A stretch of DNA of 64,000 nucleotides from Anaerocolumna sp. AGMB13025 (lineage in GTDB: Bacteria > Bacillota > Clostridia > Lachnospirales > Lachnospiraceae): positions 6,753,889 through 6,817,888 of the forward strand of contig NZ_CP121445.1 in NCBI RefSeq assembly GCF_029689925.1. The letters run 5' to 3'. The notes beneath the pieces are model-generated. The model saw only the letters and a program-made list of their open reading frames with translations. It ran no database searches and had not been told where the DNA came from. Below, in pieces: positions 62,543 to 64,000 of the stretch. Each line of letters begins with the position of its first letter. Position 1 is the stretch's first letter. A program made the translations under genes and the position numbers.

Positions 62543-62816
62543 ACCTTTGCACCTCCTTTTAATATACCAATATATATATGGTAAGCGTATTTGTTCTATT
62601 TTAATTAAATTTAAAATATCATGTTTATTATATTCGCTAACGGCTTGTACGTCAAGAGTTATTTAATTATATTTATGCTGTTAAACCAATAATTCTATTA
62701 TCTTACTATTATACTAAAATATTTAATATTTAAAATAAATCTAAGGTAAGTTGCTATATTTTAAGGAATTTCAAAATACTATTTACTATAGTATTAAATC
62801 TTAAAGGAGGTATTAT
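62543..62816. other. Divergent promoter region between rpmH and the PRTase-like gene
   Basis: About 275 very AT-rich bases that must carry the rpmH promoter and that of the plus-strand gene. Several candidate -10 hexamers exist, too many to choose among by eye. Confidence 0.3.
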
Positions 62817-63458
62817 ATGGAAAGCAGGGCCTTAAAAATCACTTCACCAATGAACAGTAAAATTTCCTTAAAAATCATACCCGGGCATTTTGCCACAGGA
62901 TACTCCCACGTTAATTTTTATATTGATATGACCTCTGTTAAAACTCGTCTGAATGAAGCTATGGAGGCCGCTAAAACCATGGTCAAGTTAAATAACAACG
63001 ACATGATAGTGGATACCATAGTATGTATGGATGGTTGTGAAGTCATCGGGGGTTTTCTTGCTTTAGAATTAAATCATGCAGGGATACTATCTATGAACAC
63101 CCATGAGACCTTCTATATTATATCTCCTGAATACAATAACGGCCAATTAATATTCAGGGAAAATAACCTGACTGCCGTATCCGGGAAACATATCTTATTA
63201 CTGGTCGCATCAGTTACAACTGGTAATACGGTAAGAAAGAGCCTTGAGTGTATAAAGTATTACGGTGGTAATATACAAGGAATTAATGCTATATTCAGTG
63301 CTGTTGATACTATTGAAGATATTCCCATTAACTCAATTTATAAAACAGCGGATTTGCCGGAATATAAAAATTATAATATCACCAGTTGTCCACAGTGCAA
63401 AAAAAATAATAAAATAGAGGCAATTATAAACGGCTATGGTTATACAAAGTTATTATAA
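62817..63458 (+). CDS. Phosphoribosyltransferase-like protein with degenerate PRPP motif
   Basis: A 213-residue protein with the type I phosphoribosyltransferase fold, closest to orotate phosphoribosyltransferase. In the PRPP-binding strand LLLVASVTTGNT (127-138) the two acidic residues normally present are V130 and A131, so classical PRPP binding looks lost. A C-terminal CPQC pair (C191, C194) suggests a metal-binding end. AAAGGAGGTATTAT precedes the ATG. It lies between rpmH and oriC, where related Lachnospiraceae seem to keep it; a regulatory role is possible. Confidence 0.7.
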   Translation: MESRALKITSPMNSKISLKIIPGHFATGYSHVNFYIDMTSVKTRLNEAMEAAKTMVKLNNNDMIVDTIVCMDGCEVIGGFLALELNHAGILSMNTHETFYIISPEYNNGQLIFRENNLTAVSGKHILLLVASVTTGNTVRKSLECIKYYGGNIQGINAIFSAVDTIEDIPINSIYKTADLPEYKNYNITSCPQCKKNNKIEAIINGYGYTKLL

Positions 63459-63720
63459 ATCAATCCTTTAGCATATATCCAATACATATAAACTCAAACG
63501 TTCTATCCTGTTCACCATTATAACCTTGCTATATTAACTTTTACAACAGAACAGCCTCACCAGGATTTAGAATAAGAAGTATGCTTAAATCCTGGTTTGA
63601 CTGTTATGCTTTATTTTTCCTTAGAAATCTCCAAATAGAATTAATCTTAACTCCTTCTATATGTCGTTTTTCCCCTAAAATATAAGTAAAATACACCGAA
63701 AAAAAATAATAACAACCGTT
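63459..63720. terminator. Hairpin after the PRTase-like gene
   Basis: ACCAGGATTTA (63559-63569) and TAAATCCTGGT (63586-63596) form an 11-bp stem with an outer AACAG/CTGTT pair (63550-63554, 63601-63605). A T-rich stretch follows at 63611-63618. The remainder of this interval shows nothing else. Confidence 0.55.
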
Positions 63721-63723
63721 TCA

Positions 63724-63995
63724 CACATAGTTATCCACAAATTGTTGATAATTTGTGGATAACTATGTGAATTGGTGTGAATATTTTAAACAATTGTAAA
63801 TTTAGTTCCCGCGAAAACTGGAATTTTTTGATGTTTATACTTTTTATAATTTATTCACACAATTGTTATTATGCATATATCTACTGGGGATAACCTGTGT
63901 ATGAAGAGATTAATTTACATATTATCATTGAAATATCCACAATTTTGTTATATCATATAATTAAGTATGTACGAAATTTTATATTAGGGAGATTA
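63724..63995. other. oriC-like region with DnaA boxes
   Basis: A 19-bp perfect inverted repeat (63724-63742 with 63751-63769) holds two head-to-head consensus DnaA boxes, TTATCCACA (63731-63739) and TGTGGATAA (63754-63762). Weaker boxes are TTATTCACA (63851-63859) and ATATCCACA (63933-63941). The sequence between is AT-rich and could unwind. The neighbouring rpmH, rnpA and parAB genes support an origin. Confidence 0.8.
63928..63956 (+). promoter_or_regulatory. Likely dnaA promoter overlapping a DnaA box
   Basis: TTGAAA (63928-63933) and TATCAT (63951-63956) are spaced by 17 bases. A DnaA box, ATATCCACA, starts inside this promoter, as expected for autoregulated dnaA. Confidence 0.5.
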
Positions 63996-64000
63996 ATGTA
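63996..64000 (+). CDS. dnaA: Probable start of dnaA (cut by window edge)
   Basis: ATG at 63996 follows AGGGAGATTA, a good ribosome binding site, at the end of the oriC-like region. Only the first codon and two bases are present, so the identity rests on position and on the conserved rpmH-oriC-dnaA order. Confidence 0.45.

Overview
The window looks like the left flank of the replication origin of a spore-forming, fermentative, low-GC Clostridia chromosome, most likely Lachnospiraceae of the Lachnoclostridium (Clostridium) phytofermentans type. The right edge holds an oriC-like intergenic region, beginning with a 19-bp inverted repeat that carries two head-to-head DnaA boxes. It ends at what is probably the dnaA start codon. 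Leftward from it runs the conserved block rpmH-rnpA-yidD-yidC-jag-mnmE-mnmG-rsmG, then a GNAT enzyme, a DegS/DegU-like two-component pair, parA-parB with two perfect parS sites, and a DUF4446 gene. Sporulation genes (spmA, spmB, a spore photoproduct lyase, a DacF-like carboxypeptidase) support a spore former; adhE and a V-type ATPase support anaerobic fermentation.

Layout: 1-2.4 kb holds a truncated sugar ABC permease and a divergent LacI-family repressor with matching operators. 2.4-3.7 kb is spmA-spmB. 3.8-11 kb is an AbrB-family gene facing a minus-strand gene string (decarboxylase, guanylate-kinase-like protein, YaaR, holB, ricT, trmN6, rsmI) that follows the Bacillus yaaO-to-abrB order, with the kinase in the tmk position. 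11-23 kb is a looser region: flavin reductase, spore photoproduct lyase, IlvD-type dehydratase, DUF89 protein, polyphosphate kinase, small unknown genes and a HelD-like helicase. 23.4-25.7 kb is a small accessory region at tRNA-Lys(CTT): a 60-bp repeat of the tRNA 3' end flanks a decayed prophage remnant (hicAB, a small coiled-coil gene, a frameshifted HNH endonuclease, the start of a terminase small subunit). 25.7-27.3 kb holds trxA and trmB. 27.7-36.4 kb is a nine-gene V-type ATPase operon, followed by a chemotaxis receptor behind a long structured leader. 39-42.2 kb is an AraR repressor and ribulokinase with AraR boxes. 42.6-49.8 kb has the DacF-like gene, tRNA-Arg(CCT), a DUF3881-like gene, an HD-GYP protein and adhE with a Rex-type operator.

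The chromosome-maintenance and translation genes are mostly on the minus strand, co-directional with replication leaving oriC. The V-ATPase operon, adhE, ppk, the chemotaxis receptor and the ara genes are head-on. Several intergenic spaces carry unrelated short tandem repeats of 12, 13, 14, 16-17 and 25 bp.

No complete unknown defence or mobile system was found. The best leads are the tRNA-Lys prophage scar, a spore photoproduct lyase lacking its hydrogen-donor cysteine, a phosphoribosyltransferase-like gene beside oriC that lacks its PRPP-motif acids, a nested cruciform-type element downstream of the dehydratase, and the structured leader of the chemotaxis receptor. Functions are assigned by reading motifs and gene order; no database search was run.
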